Origin: Campylobacter pinnipediorum subsp. caledonicus
GTDB lineage: Bacteria > Campylobacterota > Campylobacteria > Campylobacterales > Campylobacteraceae
DNA length: 64,000 nucleotides
Assembly: GCF_002022005.1 (NCBI RefSeq)
Contig: NZ_CP017258.1
Span: 1,302,001-1,366,000, forward strand
Direction: 5' to 3'
Part shown: in pieces, positions 1 through 8,735 of the stretch
Position numbering within the stretch: the stretch's first letter is position 1
Layout of the letters: each line of letters begins with the position of its first letter
The notes under the pieces: model-generated
The model's input: only the letters and a program-made list of their open reading frames with translations
Told to the model about the DNA's origin: nothing
Databases searched by the model: none
Translations under genes and position numbers: made by a program

Positions 1-193
1 TAAATTTTAAAACTTTAGCTCCAAAAAAATTATAAAAACCCAATATAAAGCCAATAGGAAGACCTATAATTAAAGCAAGAATGATTGATATGCTAGATGT
101 GTAAAGTGTAGCTTTGACAGCAGAATATGTCTCAACATCTAAGTTTATAAGCAGCTTAAAGGCCGTAAAAGTACCATCTATAATAAATTCCAA
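1..193 (-). CDS. tupB: Tungstate ABC transporter permease TupB (partial, 5' part)
   Basis: Only the N-terminal ~64 residues lie in the window; the gene runs off the left edge. The translation begins LEFIIDGTFTAFKLL and continues through a hydrophobic segment ending GLPIGFILGFYNFFG, which is the cytoplasmic start and first membrane helix of the TupB/ModB permease family. It would form the membrane channel for tungstate delivered by TupA. The start is a TTG at 193-191 preceded by AGGA nine bases upstream; no ATG lies nearby in frame. It is divergent from tupA, an arrangement I recall from C. jejuni. Alternative: another oxyanion (molybdate, sulfate) permease, but the tupA neighbour argues for tungstate. 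Confidence 0.75.
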   Translation of the reverse strand, partial: MEFIIDGTFTAFKLLINLDVETYSAVKATLYTSSISIILALIIGLPIGFILGFYNFFGAKVLKF

Positions 194-220
194 CTTAACA
201 ATTCCTAAATTTATATAATT

Positions 221-237
221 TATGCTATGATAGCATA
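221..237. promoter_or_regulatory. 17-bp palindrome between tupA and tupB, candidate operator
   Basis: TATGCTA-TGA-TAGCATA is a perfect 7-bp inverted repeat with a 3-base centre. It lies in the short divergent promoter region, directly upstream of the A/T-rich -10-like stretch of tupA (TATAAAAT). A regulator bound here could control both genes. ModE-type or tungstate-specific control is inferred, not shown. Confidence 0.5.
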
Positions 238-269
238 TATAAAATAAAATTTCACAAGAAAGGTAATTT

Positions 270-1088
270 ATGAAAAAAATATTTATATCATCACTTATAG
301 CAGTTTGTGCGCTTTTTGGAGCTGATTCTGATTTAAACATGGCTACAACAACAAGCACTGACAACACAGGGCTTTTAGACGCTATATATCCTGTCTATAA
401 GGCAAAAACCGGAGTTGATTTAAAATGGACCGCAGTTGGAACTGGTGCTGCTTTGAAAATGGGAGAAAACTGCGATGTTGATATACTTTTTGTTCACTCT
501 CCAAAAGTAGAAATGGACTTTATAAATAATGGCTATGGGGTTGAGAGAAAAGCTGTTATGTATAATGATTTTGTTTTGATAGCTGATAAAAGCATTGCTG
601 ATAAATTTAAAGGCAAAGATTTAAAAGATGCATTTGAAGTAATAAACAAAGAAAAAATTCCGTTCTTTTCAAGAGGCGATAAATCAGGAACAGATAATAA
701 AGAAAAAGGAATTTGGAAAAAAATAACAAACGGTATTCCTGAAAACGAAGCTTGGTATCGCCAAACAGGTCAAGGAATGCTAGCTACAATAAAAGCTGCA
801 GAGGAACAAAAAGGTGCCAGCTTTACTGACAGAGGAACATATATAAAATATGAAGCAAATGCTAAAGGAAATCCTGATTTGGTTATAGTAAATGAAGGTG
901 ATGAAAGTCTTAAAAATCTATACTCAATCATAGCTGTAAATCCAAAACACTGCAAAAATGCAGATATAGAAAATGCAAATAAATTTATAAACTGGATAAT
1001 TAGCGACGAGGGTCAAAAATTTGTTGGCGATTTTAAATTGTTAAACAAACAACTATTCACTCCTGATGCTAAAACAAGAAAAAATTAA
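270..1088 (+). CDS. tupA: Tungstate-binding periplasmic protein TupA
   Basis: This is the solute-binding protein of a tungstate ABC transporter. It has a signal peptide (residues 1-18, MKKIFISSLIAVCALFGA) followed at about 25-37 by TTTSTDNTGLLDAI, the oxyanion-binding loop typical of TupA/WtpA-like proteins. Later features of the fold are SRGDKSGTDNKE and GQGMLATIKAAEE. The length of 272 residues is normal. The ATG at 270 has AGAAAGG upstream. It is transcribed away from tupB across a palindromic intergenic region. TupA has very high affinity for tungstate in C. jejuni, where the metal feeds formate dehydrogenase cofactor assembly; that role is inferred here from the family. Confidence 0.9.
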   Translation: MKKIFISSLIAVCALFGADSDLNMATTTSTDNTGLLDAIYPVYKAKTGVDLKWTAVGTGAALKMGENCDVDILFVHSPKVEMDFINNGYGVERKAVMYNDFVLIADKSIADKFKGKDLKDAFEVINKEKIPFFSRGDKSGTDNKEKGIWKKITNGIPENEAWYRQTGQGMLATIKAAEEQKGASFTDRGTYIKYEANAKGNPDLVIVNEGDESLKNLYSIIAVNPKHCKNADIENANKFINWIISDEGQKFVGDFKLLNKQLFTPDAKTRKN

Positions 1089-1093
1089 TAAAT

Positions 1094-1112
1094 AGGTGGG
1101 TTCTGTCCACCT
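1094..1112 (+). terminator. Hairpin after tupA
   Basis: AGGTGG and CCACCT form a 6-bp G/C-rich stem with a 7-base loop, followed by TTATTTTAA. It starts six bases after the tupA stop and fits an intrinsic terminator. It overlaps the only upstream alternative start (GTG 1096) of the next gene, which makes that start unlikely. Confidence 0.6.
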
Positions 1113-1122
1113 TATTTTAACT

Positions 1123-1746
1123 ATGCTAAAAACAACAAACGACACATTTAAAGCCCAAATAGATATAAAAAAATCTAACTTTTTAGCTTTTTTAACACCT
1201 TTTGAAAATTTCAAAACGCTACACGAATCGCTAAAACAAGAACACCCAAAAGCCGTGCATATAGTATGGGCTTATAGAGTTATAAATAAATACGGGCAAA
1301 TTATTGAAAACCAAAGCGATGATGGAGAACCAAAAGGAACAAGTGGTCCACCGGCACTTAATGCATTAAGGGGTGCAAGCCTAATAAACTCAGCAATATT
1401 TATAGTAAGATATTTTGGCGGAATAAAACTTGGAACAGGCGGTCTTGTAAGGGCTTATTCAACAGCTACAAATTTAGCTATAAATGAGGCAAATTTAATT
1501 GATTTTATACAAAAAGAGGTTGTTGTATTTTTTACAAATTTCTCACTTATTTCAAGATTTGAACACTATTTTCAGACAAACAATATTTTTGATATCAAAA
1601 AAGATTTTAACGAAAAAGGTGCTAAGTGGGAGATAGACCTAACAATGCAAGAGTTTTTAAATTTGTATAATTTTCTAAAAACAATACAAACAAACGACTT
1701 TGAATTTTTAGCGTTACCAATATACGCAAAAGACAGTATAAACTAA
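1123..1746 (+). CDS. YigZ/IMPACT-family protein
   Basis: The protein belongs to the YigZ/IMPACT (UPF0029) family. The N-terminal domain shows SDDGEPKGTSGPP and IVRYFGGIKLGTGGLVRAYS, the family's hallmark segments, and a shorter C-terminal domain follows; from the ATG at 1123 it is about 207 residues. The family is linked to translation control and ribosome or GCN2-type regulators in eukaryotes; its bacterial role is poorly defined. An in-frame GTG at 1096 lies inside the tupA terminator stem, so I prefer 1123, although its Shine-Dalgarno sequence is weak. It is probably transcribed separately or by read-through from tupA. Confidence 0.85.
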   Translation: MLKTTNDTFKAQIDIKKSNFLAFLTPFENFKTLHESLKQEHPKAVHIVWAYRVINKYGQIIENQSDDGEPKGTSGPPALNALRGASLINSAIFIVRYFGGIKLGTGGLVRAYSTATNLAINEANLIDFIQKEVVVFFTNFSLISRFEHYFQTNNIFDIKKDFNEKGAKWEIDLTMQEFLNLYNFLKTIQTNDFEFLALPIYAKDSIN

Positions 1747-1839
1747 TTTTAAAGATATAATTTTATACAAATTTTATCAAAACAATAAGTTTTATATTGT
1801 AAAATCTTAGCTTGCATATTACAACATGAAAGATTTTAT

Positions 1840-2655
1840 ATGACTTTTTGGAATGAAATTTACACTCACTTTAATCCCGTAGCATTTAGTATTTTTGGAA
1901 TAAATGTCCATTGGTATGGAATAATGTATGTTTTAGCGCTATTAGTAGCATTAAGAATGGCTAAGTATTTTGTTAAAAAAGACAAAATACCCATAAGCAA
2001 CTCCATGCTTGATAATTATTTTTTTTGGGTTGAAATTGGAGTTATTCTTGGCGCTAGAATTGGTTACATACTTATTTATTCTGATAATACATTATGGTAT
2101 ATAACCCACCCTTGGCAAATTTTTAATCCTTTTTATGATGGAGTTTTTGTTGGAATTCGTGGCATGAGTTATCATGGAGCTGTTGTTGGGTTTTTGTTGG
2201 CTACATTTGCATACTGCAAAAAATACAAACAAAATAGCTTAATATTTTTGGATTTGTGTGCTATATCAATACCACTTGGATACTTTTTTGGTCGTATAGG
2301 AAATTTTTTAAATCAAGAGTTGTTTGGAAGAGCCACTGATGTAGCTTGGGCAATAAAGGTAGGTGGTATTATGAGACACCCTTCTCAGCTTTATGAAGCT
2401 GTGCTTGAAGGCTTAATAGTTTTTATTATTTTATTTTTTTATAGGAAATTTAAGAAATTTAATGGAGAGCTTATTGCATTATATGCTATTTTATATGCCA
2501 TTGCTAGGTTTGTATCAGAGTTTTTTAGGGAACCTGATTATAATCTAGGCTTTATATTTTTAAATTTATCTATGGGTCATTTGTTATCTTTAGCAATGAT
2601 TTTTATAGGTTGCTTTACACACTTTTATTTAAAAAAACAATTTAAATTTAGCTAA
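1840..2655 (+). CDS. lgt: Prolipoprotein diacylglyceryl transferase Lgt
   Basis: Lgt transfers diacylglycerol from phosphatidylglycerol to the lipobox cysteine of prelipoproteins in the inner membrane, the first step of lipoprotein maturation. The 271-residue polytopic protein contains the family motifs [13 protein letters not shown] (with the essential His) and [15 protein letters not shown] around residues 145-160, then RHPSQLYEA. The normal length is about 260-290. The start ATG at 1840 follows a weak AAAGA. It stands alone between yigZ and frdC, with a short A/T-rich promoter region upstream. Confidence 0.95.
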   Translation: MTFWNEIYTHFNPVAFSIFGINVHWYGIMYVLALLVALRMAKYFVKKDKIPISNSMLDNYFFWVEIGVILGARIGYILIYSDNTLWYITHPWQIFNPFYDGVFVGIRGMSYHGAVVGFLLATFAYCKKYKQNSLIFLDLCAISIPLGYFFGRIGNFLNQELFGRATDVAWAIKVGGIMRHPSQLYEAVLEGLIVFIILFFYRKFKKFNGELIALYAILYAIARFVSEFFREPDYNLGFIFLNLSMGHLLSLAMIFIGCFTHFYLKKQFKFS

Positions 2656-2668
2656 AGTATTTTTTTTA

Positions 2669-2674
2669 TATAAT
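2669..2674 (+). promoter_or_regulatory. Candidate -10 element of the frdCAB operon
   Basis: TATAAT is preceded by a run of seven T, the usual Campylobacter sigma-70 pattern (T-rich upstream tract, weak or absent -35). It lies about 75 bases before frdC. A second TATAAT at 2723-2728 is closer but would leave almost no leader before the AAGGAG ribosome site. Confidence 0.4.
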
Positions 2675-2747
2675 TACAAAATTATTAATTTTATTTAATT
2701 ATATTAATTAAGATTTTATTAATATAATTTCAAAGTAAGGAGTATTC

Positions 2748-3455
2748 ATGACTGGGCTTATTGAGGGTTTTTTAGGTGTTCGCTCAGACTGCAAAAAAAG
2801 TCGTTGCACTGCCAGCTGGGATAGATTGCAAAGTATAACGGGGTTGGTTCTAGCCTGTTTTATACTATGCCATATGGTTTTCACATCTACGATAATCTTT
2901 GGCAAAGATGCATTTAATGCAGTTGTAGAGTTTGCAGAAGCTAGTTTTTTATTTGAAGGCGGATTGCCAATAATAACAAATTTAATCGCTGCTTTTATAT
3001 TTGTTGTTTTTATGGTTCATGCATTTTTAGCAATGAGAAAGTTTCCAGCTAACTTCAAACAATATATAATGTTTGTAGGCCATAAAAATCGCATAAAACA
3101 TTTTGATACTACACTATGGTGGTTTCAATTTTTAACAGGATTTGTTCTATTTTTTACAGCAAGCGCTCATCTTGTTGATATTATGTTTAATCCAACCAAA
3201 ATAACAGCTGAAACATCTGCTACAAATTTTGAAACATTGGAATTTTTCTATCTTGCACTTCTTATTTTTATGGTTGTTCATGCAAGCATTGGCATGTACA
3301 GGTTATATGTAAAATGGATAAGCATTGATGGTGCTAACAGACAAGAGATGCTAGAAAAAAGAAATAAAGCTAGAACAATAATTTTTGCTGTTTTTGGTGT
3401 ACTTGCAACAATAGCATTAATAGCTGATTTTATATGGATTGGCCTTGGCCATTAA
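2748..3455 (+). CDS. frdC: Fumarate reductase cytochrome b subunit FrdC
   Basis: This is the di-haem membrane anchor of the menaquinol:fumarate reductase of the Wolinella/Campylobacter type. It is 235 residues with five hydrophobic segments. His42, His91, His141 and His178 fall where the four haem ligands of Wolinella FrdC (44, 93, 143, 182) are expected. Two oddities: the residue two before the last haem His is Val176, where Wolinella and Helicobacter have the Glu of the transmembrane proton pathway; and the C-terminal tail is about 20 residues shorter than in Wolinella. The ATG at 2748 has AAGGAG six bases upstream. It is first in the frdCAB operon. Confidence 0.92.
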   Translation: MTGLIEGFLGVRSDCKKSRCTASWDRLQSITGLVLACFILCHMVFTSTIIFGKDAFNAVVEFAEASFLFEGGLPIITNLIAAFIFVVFMVHAFLAMRKFPANFKQYIMFVGHKNRIKHFDTTLWWFQFLTGFVLFFTASAHLVDIMFNPTKITAETSATNFETLEFFYLALLIFMVVHASIGMYRLYVKWISIDGANRQEMLEKRNKARTIIFAVFGVLATIALIADFIWIGLGH

Positions 3456-3477
3456 TTGGGAATAGGAGCTTATAAAA

Positions 3478-5466
3478 ATGAATGTAAAATATTGTGATGC
3501 GCTAGTTATTGGTGGTGGACTTGCTGGGCTTAGAGCTGCTGTTGCGGCTGGAGAAAAAGGTCTTAGCACTATCGTGTTAAGTCTTATTCCGGTTAAACGA
3601 TCACACTCTGCCGCTGCGCAAGGTGGTATGCAAGCAAGCCTAGGAAACTCAAAAATGAGTGAGGGTGATAACGAAGATGTTCACTTTGCAGATACCGTAA
3701 AAGGAAGCGATTGGGGGTGCGACCAAGATGTTGCTAGAATGTTTTGCCAAACTGCACCAAAAGCTATTCGCGAATTAGCGGCTTGGGGTGTTCCATGGAC
3801 AAGAATAAAAAAAGGTGAAAGAAGTGCAATTATAAACGCACAAAAAACAACAATAGTTGAAAAAGAAGAGGTGCATGGTCTTATACACTCTAGGGATTTT
3901 GGTGGAACAAAAAAATGGAGAACCTGTTATACAGCTGATGCAACAGGACACACAATGCTATTTGCTGTTGCAAACGAAGCATTAAAGCACAATGTTGTAA
4001 TTGAAGACAGAAAAGAGGCTATAGCTTTAATTCATGAGAACAACCGTTGCTATGGTGCTATAGTTCGCGATTTAATAACTGGAGATATAACCGCTTATGT
4101 ATCAAAAGGAACACTTATAGCAACCGGTGGATATGGAAGAGTCTATAAACATACCACAAATGCTGTTGTTTGTGAGGGTATAGGTGCAGCAATAGCTCTT
4201 GAAACAGGAGTAGCAAGACTAGGAAATATGGAAGCTGTGCAGTTTCACCCAACACCTATAGTTCCAAGTGGAATTTTGCTAACAGAGGGATGCCGTGGGG
4301 ATGGTGGAATATTGCGTGATGTTGATGGATATAGATTTATGCCTGATTACGAACCAGAAAAGAAAGAACTTGCTAGCCGTGATGTTGTAAGTCGTAGAAT
4401 TATGGAACACATAAGAAAAGGCAAAGGTGTAAAAAGTGCTTATGGGGATCATGTTTGGCTTGATATAAGTATACTTGGTCGCGAACATATAGAGAAAAAT
4501 TTACGTGATGTTCAAGAAATTTGCCAAATTTTTAATGGTATAGATCCGGCAGATGAAGGTCCTAAAGGTTGGGCTCCTATTTTACCTATGCAACATTATT
4601 CAATGGGCGGAATTAAAACAAATGCAAAAGGAGAAAGTCCAACACTTCAAGGTCTATTTAGTGCGGGAGAAGCTGCTTGTTGGGATATGCATGGATTTAA
4701 TAGACTTGGAGGAAATTCTGTTTCTGAAACAGTTGTTGCCGGTATGATTGTTGGTGATTATTTTGCTGATTACTGCAATACTCACGAAATAGAGATAAAA
4801 ACACAAAACATAAATAAATTTGTCCAAGATCAAATAGACTATATGCAAAATCTAATAAAAAAAGATGGTCATTTCAATGTTTTTGAGATTAAAAACAAGA
4901 TGAAAGATATAATGTGGGAGCATGTTGCGATATTTAGAACGGGCGAAGGACTTGAAAAGGCAGTAAAAGAGCTTGAAGAATTATACAAACACTCACTTGA
5001 TGTAAAAGTAAGTAATAAAAATTTATTCGGCAATCCTGAACTTGAAGAGGCATACAGAGTTCCAAAAATGCTAAAGCTAGCTCTTTGTATAGCTTACGGC
5101 GCTCTTTTAAGAACAGAAAGTCGTGGAGCACACTATAGAGAAGACTACACAAAAAGAGATGATTTAAATTGGTTAAGTAGAACTCTTACAAGCTGGAAAG
5201 AAGGCGATACAATGCCTACGGTAGAATATGAAAAACTTGATATTATGAAAATGGAAATGCCTCCAGCATTTAGAGGATATGGTGCAAAAGGAAACATAAT
5301 AGAACACCCTGATAGTGCCATAAGACAAGCTCAAGTTGATGAAATTCGTTCAAAAATGCAAGCTGAAGGCAAAAGCAGACAAGAGATACAAGAAGCACTT
5401 ATGCATTATGAATTACAACCAAAATATAAAGCACCAAATGAAAGAGCAGGTATAGGATATGAGTAG
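3478..5466 (+). CDS. frdA: Fumarate reductase flavoprotein subunit FrdA
   Basis: FrdA is the catalytic subunit that reduces fumarate to succinate with covalent FAD at the cytoplasmic face. The N terminus has the dinucleotide fold [12 protein letters not shown] (residues 10-21), and [10 protein letters not shown] contains His43, the expected flavin-linkage site. The substrate and capping regions [18 protein letters not shown] and [13 protein letters not shown] are intact. The length of 662 is typical. It starts 22 bases after frdC and its end overlaps frdB by 8 bases, so the subunits are translationally coupled. It supports anaerobic fumarate respiration. Confidence 0.97.
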   Translation: MNVKYCDALVIGGGLAGLRAAVAAGEKGLSTIVLSLIPVKRSHSAAAQGGMQASLGNSKMSEGDNEDVHFADTVKGSDWGCDQDVARMFCQTAPKAIRELAAWGVPWTRIKKGERSAIINAQKTTIVEKEEVHGLIHSRDFGGTKKWRTCYTADATGHTMLFAVANEALKHNVVIEDRKEAIALIHENNRCYGAIVRDLITGDITAYVSKGTLIATGGYGRVYKHTTNAVVCEGIGAAIALETGVARLGNMEAVQFHPTPIVPSGILLTEGCRGDGGILRDVDGYRFMPDYEPEKKELASRDVVSRRIMEHIRKGKGVKSAYGDHVWLDISILGREHIEKNLRDVQEICQIFNGIDPADEGPKGWAPILPMQHYSMGGIKTNAKGESPTLQGLFSAGEAACWDMHGFNRLGGNSVSETVVAGMIVGDYFADYCNTHEIEIKTQNINKFVQDQIDYMQNLIKKDGHFNVFEIKNKMKDIMWEHVAIFRTGEGLEKAVKELEELYKHSLDVKVSNKNLFGNPELEEAYRVPKMLKLALCIAYGALLRTESRGAHYREDYTKRDDLNWLSRTLTSWKEGDTMPTVEYEKLDIMKMEMPPAFRGYGAKGNIIEHPDSAIRQAQVDEIRSKMQAEGKSRQEIQEALMHYELQPKYKAPNERAGIGYE

Positions 5467-6178
5467 AAAAATAACAATTAAAGCATTTAAATATAACCCA
5501 TTAAGCAAAATTTCAAAACCATATTTTGCAACCTATGAGCTAGAAGAAACGCCTGGAATGACTATTTTTATAGCATTAAACTATATAAGAGAAAGACACG
5601 ACCCGGATCTAAGCTTTGATTTTGTGTGTCGTGCGGGAATTTGTGGTAGCTGTGGAATGCTAATAAACGGAAAGCCTAGTTTAGCATGTAGAACACTTAC
5701 AAAAGATTTTGAAAGTGGTGTTATAGAGCTTATGCCACTTCCTGTATTTAGACTCATTAAAGATTTAAGCGTTGATACTGGAAATTGGATGAATGCTATG
5801 AGTAAAAGGGTTGAGAGTTGGATACACACAGATCACAAAACAGATATATCAAAACTTGAAGAAAAGGTTGAGCCAGAAGTAGCACAAGAAGTATTTGAGC
5901 TTGATAGATGTATAGAATGCGGTATTTGCGTTGCTGCTTGTGGAACCGCTATTATGAGAAAAGATTTTATAGGTGCTGTTGGATTAAATAGAGTAGCTAG
6001 ATTTAAAATTGATGCGCTTGACAAAAGAACAGATGAAGACTTTTATGAGCTTATAGGCGACGATGATGGAGTCTTTGGTTGTATGAGCTTGCTTGCTTGT
6101 GAAGATAACTGTCCAAAACACTTACCTTTACAAAGCAAAATAGCTTATATGAGAAGAAAACTAGCAAGTGTAAAATAA
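5459..6178 (+). CDS. frdB: Fumarate reductase iron-sulfur subunit FrdB
   Basis: FrdB carries electrons from FrdC haems to FrdA FAD. Cysteine motifs for all three clusters are visible: [12 protein letters not shown] (2Fe-2S) at about residue 57, [12 protein letters not shown] (4Fe-4S) near 150, and [14 protein letters not shown] (3Fe-4S) near 210. The length is 239. It overlaps the frdA stop by 8 bases, and a strong hairpin closes the operon 30 bases after its stop. Confidence 0.96.
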   Translation: MSRKITIKAFKYNPLSKISKPYFATYELEETPGMTIFIALNYIRERHDPDLSFDFVCRAGICGSCGMLINGKPSLACRTLTKDFESGVIELMPLPVFRLIKDLSVDTGNWMNAMSKRVESWIHTDHKTDISKLEEKVEPEVAQEVFELDRCIECGICVAACGTAIMRKDFIGAVGLNRVARFKIDALDKRTDEDFYELIGDDDGVFGCMSLLACEDNCPKHLPLQSKIAYMRRKLASVK

Positions 6179-6207
6179 ATACCAGATAATCTAAAATGAG
6201 GTAAAAA

Positions 6208-6243
6208 ATAAATTTTAAGCATTGAAAAATGCTTAAAATTTAT
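6208..6243 (+). terminator. Strong hairpin closing frdCAB
   Basis: A perfect 16-bp stem (arms 6208-6223 and 6228-6243) is capped by the GNRA-type tetraloop GAAA. The arms are A/T-rich with a central AAGC/GCTT. It can act in both directions between convergent frdB and the doxX-like gene. Confidence 0.8.
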
Positions 6244-6297
6244 TCAAACAATACCAACAAACCACTTTCAAAATTTAAAACAATAAAAATAAAAAAG

Positions 6298-6314
6298 AGC
6301 AATATAAAATTGCT
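6298..6314 (-). terminator. Terminator of the doxX-like gene
   Basis: On the minus strand, AGCAAT-TTTAT-ATTGCT is followed by CTTTTTTATTTTTATT: a 6-bp stem plus U-tract just after the doxX-like stop. A typical intrinsic terminator. Confidence 0.7.
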
Positions 6315-6328
6315 TTTAATAATATCTC

Positions 6329-6757
6329 TTAGTCTTTTCTAAGAGCGTATTTACCGCTTCCGGCAAATATTATTGCAAGTGAAGTAATTAAATAAAAATA
6401 TGCTTCTGCATAAACTAAACCACCAGTATGCGCATCAAGTCCAAGTATAGCGACACCTTTTACAAGGAATATAAATAAAGAAGTTCCTAATATAAAAACA
6501 CCTGCTAATCTACTAAATATACCTAATATAAGCATGATTGGAGCTAGAATTTCACCAACATAAACAAAATAAGCAAAACCATTTGCTATAAATTCAGGAA
6601 AACCAAGACCAACTAACGAACCTTGTATTTTACTAATGCCATGAATGATTTTTGCAATACCATGTAAAATAATAGTGCCAGCAAGACCAAGTCTTATAAA
6701 AAGCATAGCAAGGTCAACATTGTGTAATTTTTTTGCACATGAATAATAAAATTTCAT
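6329..6757 (-). CDS. DoxX-family membrane protein
   Basis: The 142-residue protein has four hydrophobic helices and matches the DoxX/DoxD family: RLGLAGTIILHGIAKI early, GFAYFVYVGEILAPIMLILG in the middle, and a short basic end. Members are small inner-membrane proteins of variable role, some tied to redox stress or quinone chemistry. It is monocistronic: a -10 lies 36 bases upstream, AAGGAG precedes the ATG at 6757, and a terminator follows. No more specific function can be given from the sequence. Confidence 0.85.
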   Translation of the reverse strand: MKFYYSCAKKLHNVDLAMLFIRLGLAGTIILHGIAKIIHGISKIQGSLVGLGFPEFIANGFAYFVYVGEILAPIMLILGIFSRLAGVFILGTSLFIFLVKGVAILGLDAHTGGLVYAEAYFYLITSLAIIFAGSGKYALRKD

Positions 6758-6792
6758 AATATCTCCTTTACTTAAAGTGGTTTGGGTGCTGG

Positions 6793-6798
6793 ATTATA
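6793..6798 (-). promoter_or_regulatory. Candidate -10 element of the doxX-like gene
   Basis: TATAAT on the minus strand, with A/T-rich sequence upstream, lies 36 bases before the ATG. It is the best promoter match in this gap. Confidence 0.45.
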
Positions 6799-6816
6799 TC
6801 ATTTTTGTTTAAATCA

Positions 6817-7083
6817 TCAAGACTTATTTGTCATCTTATACAAAAAGCTAAATATCTCAGCAACAGCCTTATATAAGTTTGATGGTATCTCTTGATTTAC
6901 TTCAACCTTGCTTAAAATTTCTATAAGATCAGGGTCTTCTTTTATTGGAATTTTATGCTCTTTTGCTAAATTTATAATATTGTTTGCCACCTCGCCACTA
7001 CCGCTAGCCATAACCTTTGGGGCATTATCTTTTTTCTTATTGTAACCTAGGGCAACAGCTTTTTTCTTAATAATATTTGCCAT
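6817..7083 (-). CDS. FlhB C-terminal-domain-like protein (FhlB type)
   Basis: This 88-residue protein resembles the cytoplasmic C-terminal domain of the flagellar export switch FlhB without its membrane part: KKKAVALGYN at the start, then ASGSGEVANNIINLAKEHKIPI and DLIEILSKVEVNQEIP. It lacks the NPTH self-cleavage motif, so it corresponds to the downstream part only. Stand-alone versions occur in many Campylobacterota and some can functionally stand in for the FlhB C terminus. The ATG at 7083 overlaps the preceding stop by one base (TGATG); an in-frame TTG at 7086 is less likely. Its coupling to a FliK-like gene is meaningful because FliK acts on this FlhB domain. Confidence 0.85.
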   Translation of the reverse strand: MANIIKKKAVALGYNKKKDNAPKVMASGSGEVANNIINLAKEHKIPIKEDPDLIEILSKVEVNQEIPSNLYKAVAEIFSFLYKMTNKS

Positions 7084-8732
7084 CAAGCCTTCTTATCAAA
7101 ACCAAATTCAAGACCTGAAAAATCTTTAAATTTTGCAGCAATTTCATTTTTAGATAGTACCTTTAAATTAAAATTAGAAACAATTAAACCAAGTTTTGAG
7201 ATAGAGCTTTTAAGCTCCTTTGCTTCATTAAATATTATATCTTTAAGTGATTTTTGAGCAGTGGCGATAGATATATCTATATATTTCTTATCTATAAGTC
7301 CAACCATTATATTAACTTTGCCATATTGCTTAAAATTTAAATCTATTTGAGCATAATATCTATCTCTTTTGCCTTGCTTAAAAGCTATACTTCCACCATC
7401 AACCCCATCCCAAATATATGGCAAATATGTCTGAATTCCACCACCTATACTAGAAACCATTTGATGTATCTCTATCTGAGATAACATCTTTTCACTTATT
7501 TGATTTATCTGAGATGAGTTATTTAATCCTGCCGATTTTTCTTGTATAGAGAGCAAGGTGCTTTTTATATCACTACTAATTATTTTTGCGACATCTATGT
7601 TATTTTTTTCAATATTAATTATATCATTTGATGCTATCTTTAGCTGATTTGAGATATGTTTTATCTCTTTTAGTTTATTACTCGCATCACTTGCATTATT
7701 ATCTATAAAAGTTAAACTAGCACTAAGCCTTCTTGCTGCACTTTGTAACTTAAACTGCAAATTTGAATTACTACCATCAAGTAAATCATCAAAAGATTTT
7801 ACAAGATTGATCTCATCTCCAATATTGTTTAATGATTTTAATGTATTTTGTATATCTTTTAAAGCTATTTTTAAATCTTTAAAATTTGAAGAAAAACCAG
7901 AAATTTGATTTAATTTTTCATTTGTATTTAAAGAGTTTATTTTATTATCAAGTTTTGATACAAAATCTTGCAATTTATCAACATAAAGTTTAACCTTATC
8001 TCCACTGTTTTCAATATTTATCTGAAATTTACTAAGGAATTTAGATATATTATCAAGCTTATTTACATCTGTCAATAAGCCTTTTATATTTGAATTGTTT
8101 AATGTTTTTAAAAGCACCGTTTCTTCATTTTTTAAAATTTCTTTTAATTTTAAAAACGAATCATTATCGTTTAAATTTTCATTTTTTGATAAAGTTAAAA
8201 TTTTATCAAGCAAATCATTATTTGAAAGATTTTTTATATCAAATAAAAGTTTATTTATAGAGCTTGGAAGCTTTTGTGGATTTAATGCTTCTTTTAAATT
8301 ACCCTCAAGCATAACACCTGAATTTTTTATCTGTTCGTTTAAAGTGGCGGTTTTTATATCAGCTATTGGTTTTAAAAATTCTTTTAATTTTAAAGCTAAA
8401 TCTTTTAAAGCTGGATTGTTTTGTATGCTTTCATCATTTTCAATAAGCTTGGCGACATTTTGTATATCGTTTGCTAAATTTGGTGCTATTTTTGTATCTT
8501 TTACCATTTGCAAAATTTTGTTTGTCTGATTTTTGGTTTTTGCACCAGAAAGCTCATTCATAACTTTATTTATAAACTTATCTACATTTTCAAGATCTAA
8601 TTTATCTCTAGAAATAGTATCTTTTGTATTAGGCTGTGGTTGTTTTTTAAAAATTTGACCAGTCTGTTTTACATTTGTATTAAGACCGGTCTGATTGATA
8701 CTATTTTGTATATTTGTTGTTATATCTGCCAT
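7083..8732 (-). CDS. FliK C-terminal-domain-like flagellar protein
   Basis: The 549-residue protein has a long Asn/Lys/Ser-rich helical region (about 1-420) and a compact C terminus with YAQIDLNFKQYGKVNIMVGL, which resembles the FliK C-terminal substrate-switch domain. The position corresponds to what I recall as Cj0849c in C. jejuni, usually left as hypothetical. Overlap by one base with the FhlB-like gene suggests a co-translated pair that may adjust export specificity. The long low-complexity helical part and the absence of an obvious Pro-rich centre differ from classical FliK. Function is inferred from the domain and the pairing only. Confidence 0.65.
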   Translation of the reverse strand: MADITTNIQNSINQTGLNTNVKQTGQIFKKQPQPNTKDTISRDKLDLENVDKFINKVMNELSGAKTKNQTNKILQMVKDTKIAPNLANDIQNVAKLIENDESIQNNPALKDLALKLKEFLKPIADIKTATLNEQIKNSGVMLEGNLKEALNPQKLPSSINKLLFDIKNLSNNDLLDKILTLSKNENLNDNDSFLKLKEILKNEETVLLKTLNNSNIKGLLTDVNKLDNISKFLSKFQINIENSGDKVKLYVDKLQDFVSKLDNKINSLNTNEKLNQISGFSSNFKDLKIALKDIQNTLKSLNNIGDEINLVKSFDDLLDGSNSNLQFKLQSAARRLSASLTFIDNNASDASNKLKEIKHISNQLKIASNDIINIEKNNIDVAKIISSDIKSTLLSIQEKSAGLNNSSQINQISEKMLSQIEIHQMVSSIGGGIQTYLPYIWDGVDGGSIAFKQGKRDRYYAQIDLNFKQYGKVNIMVGLIDKKYIDISIATAQKSLKDIIFNEAKELKSSISKLGLIVSNFNLKVLSKNEIAAKFKDFSGLEFGFDKKA

Positions 8733-8735
8733 TAA

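Noticed and set aside
1096-1123. GTG 1096 as the start of the YigZ protein
   Set aside because: It lies within the tupA terminator stem and lacks a ribosome site; homologues start near the ATG at 1123.
8095-8529. 144-residue plus-strand reading frame inside the FliK-like gene
   Set aside because: Antisense shadow of a Lys/Asn/Leu-rich coding region; Phe/Ser-rich composition, no ribosome site, no recognisable domain.
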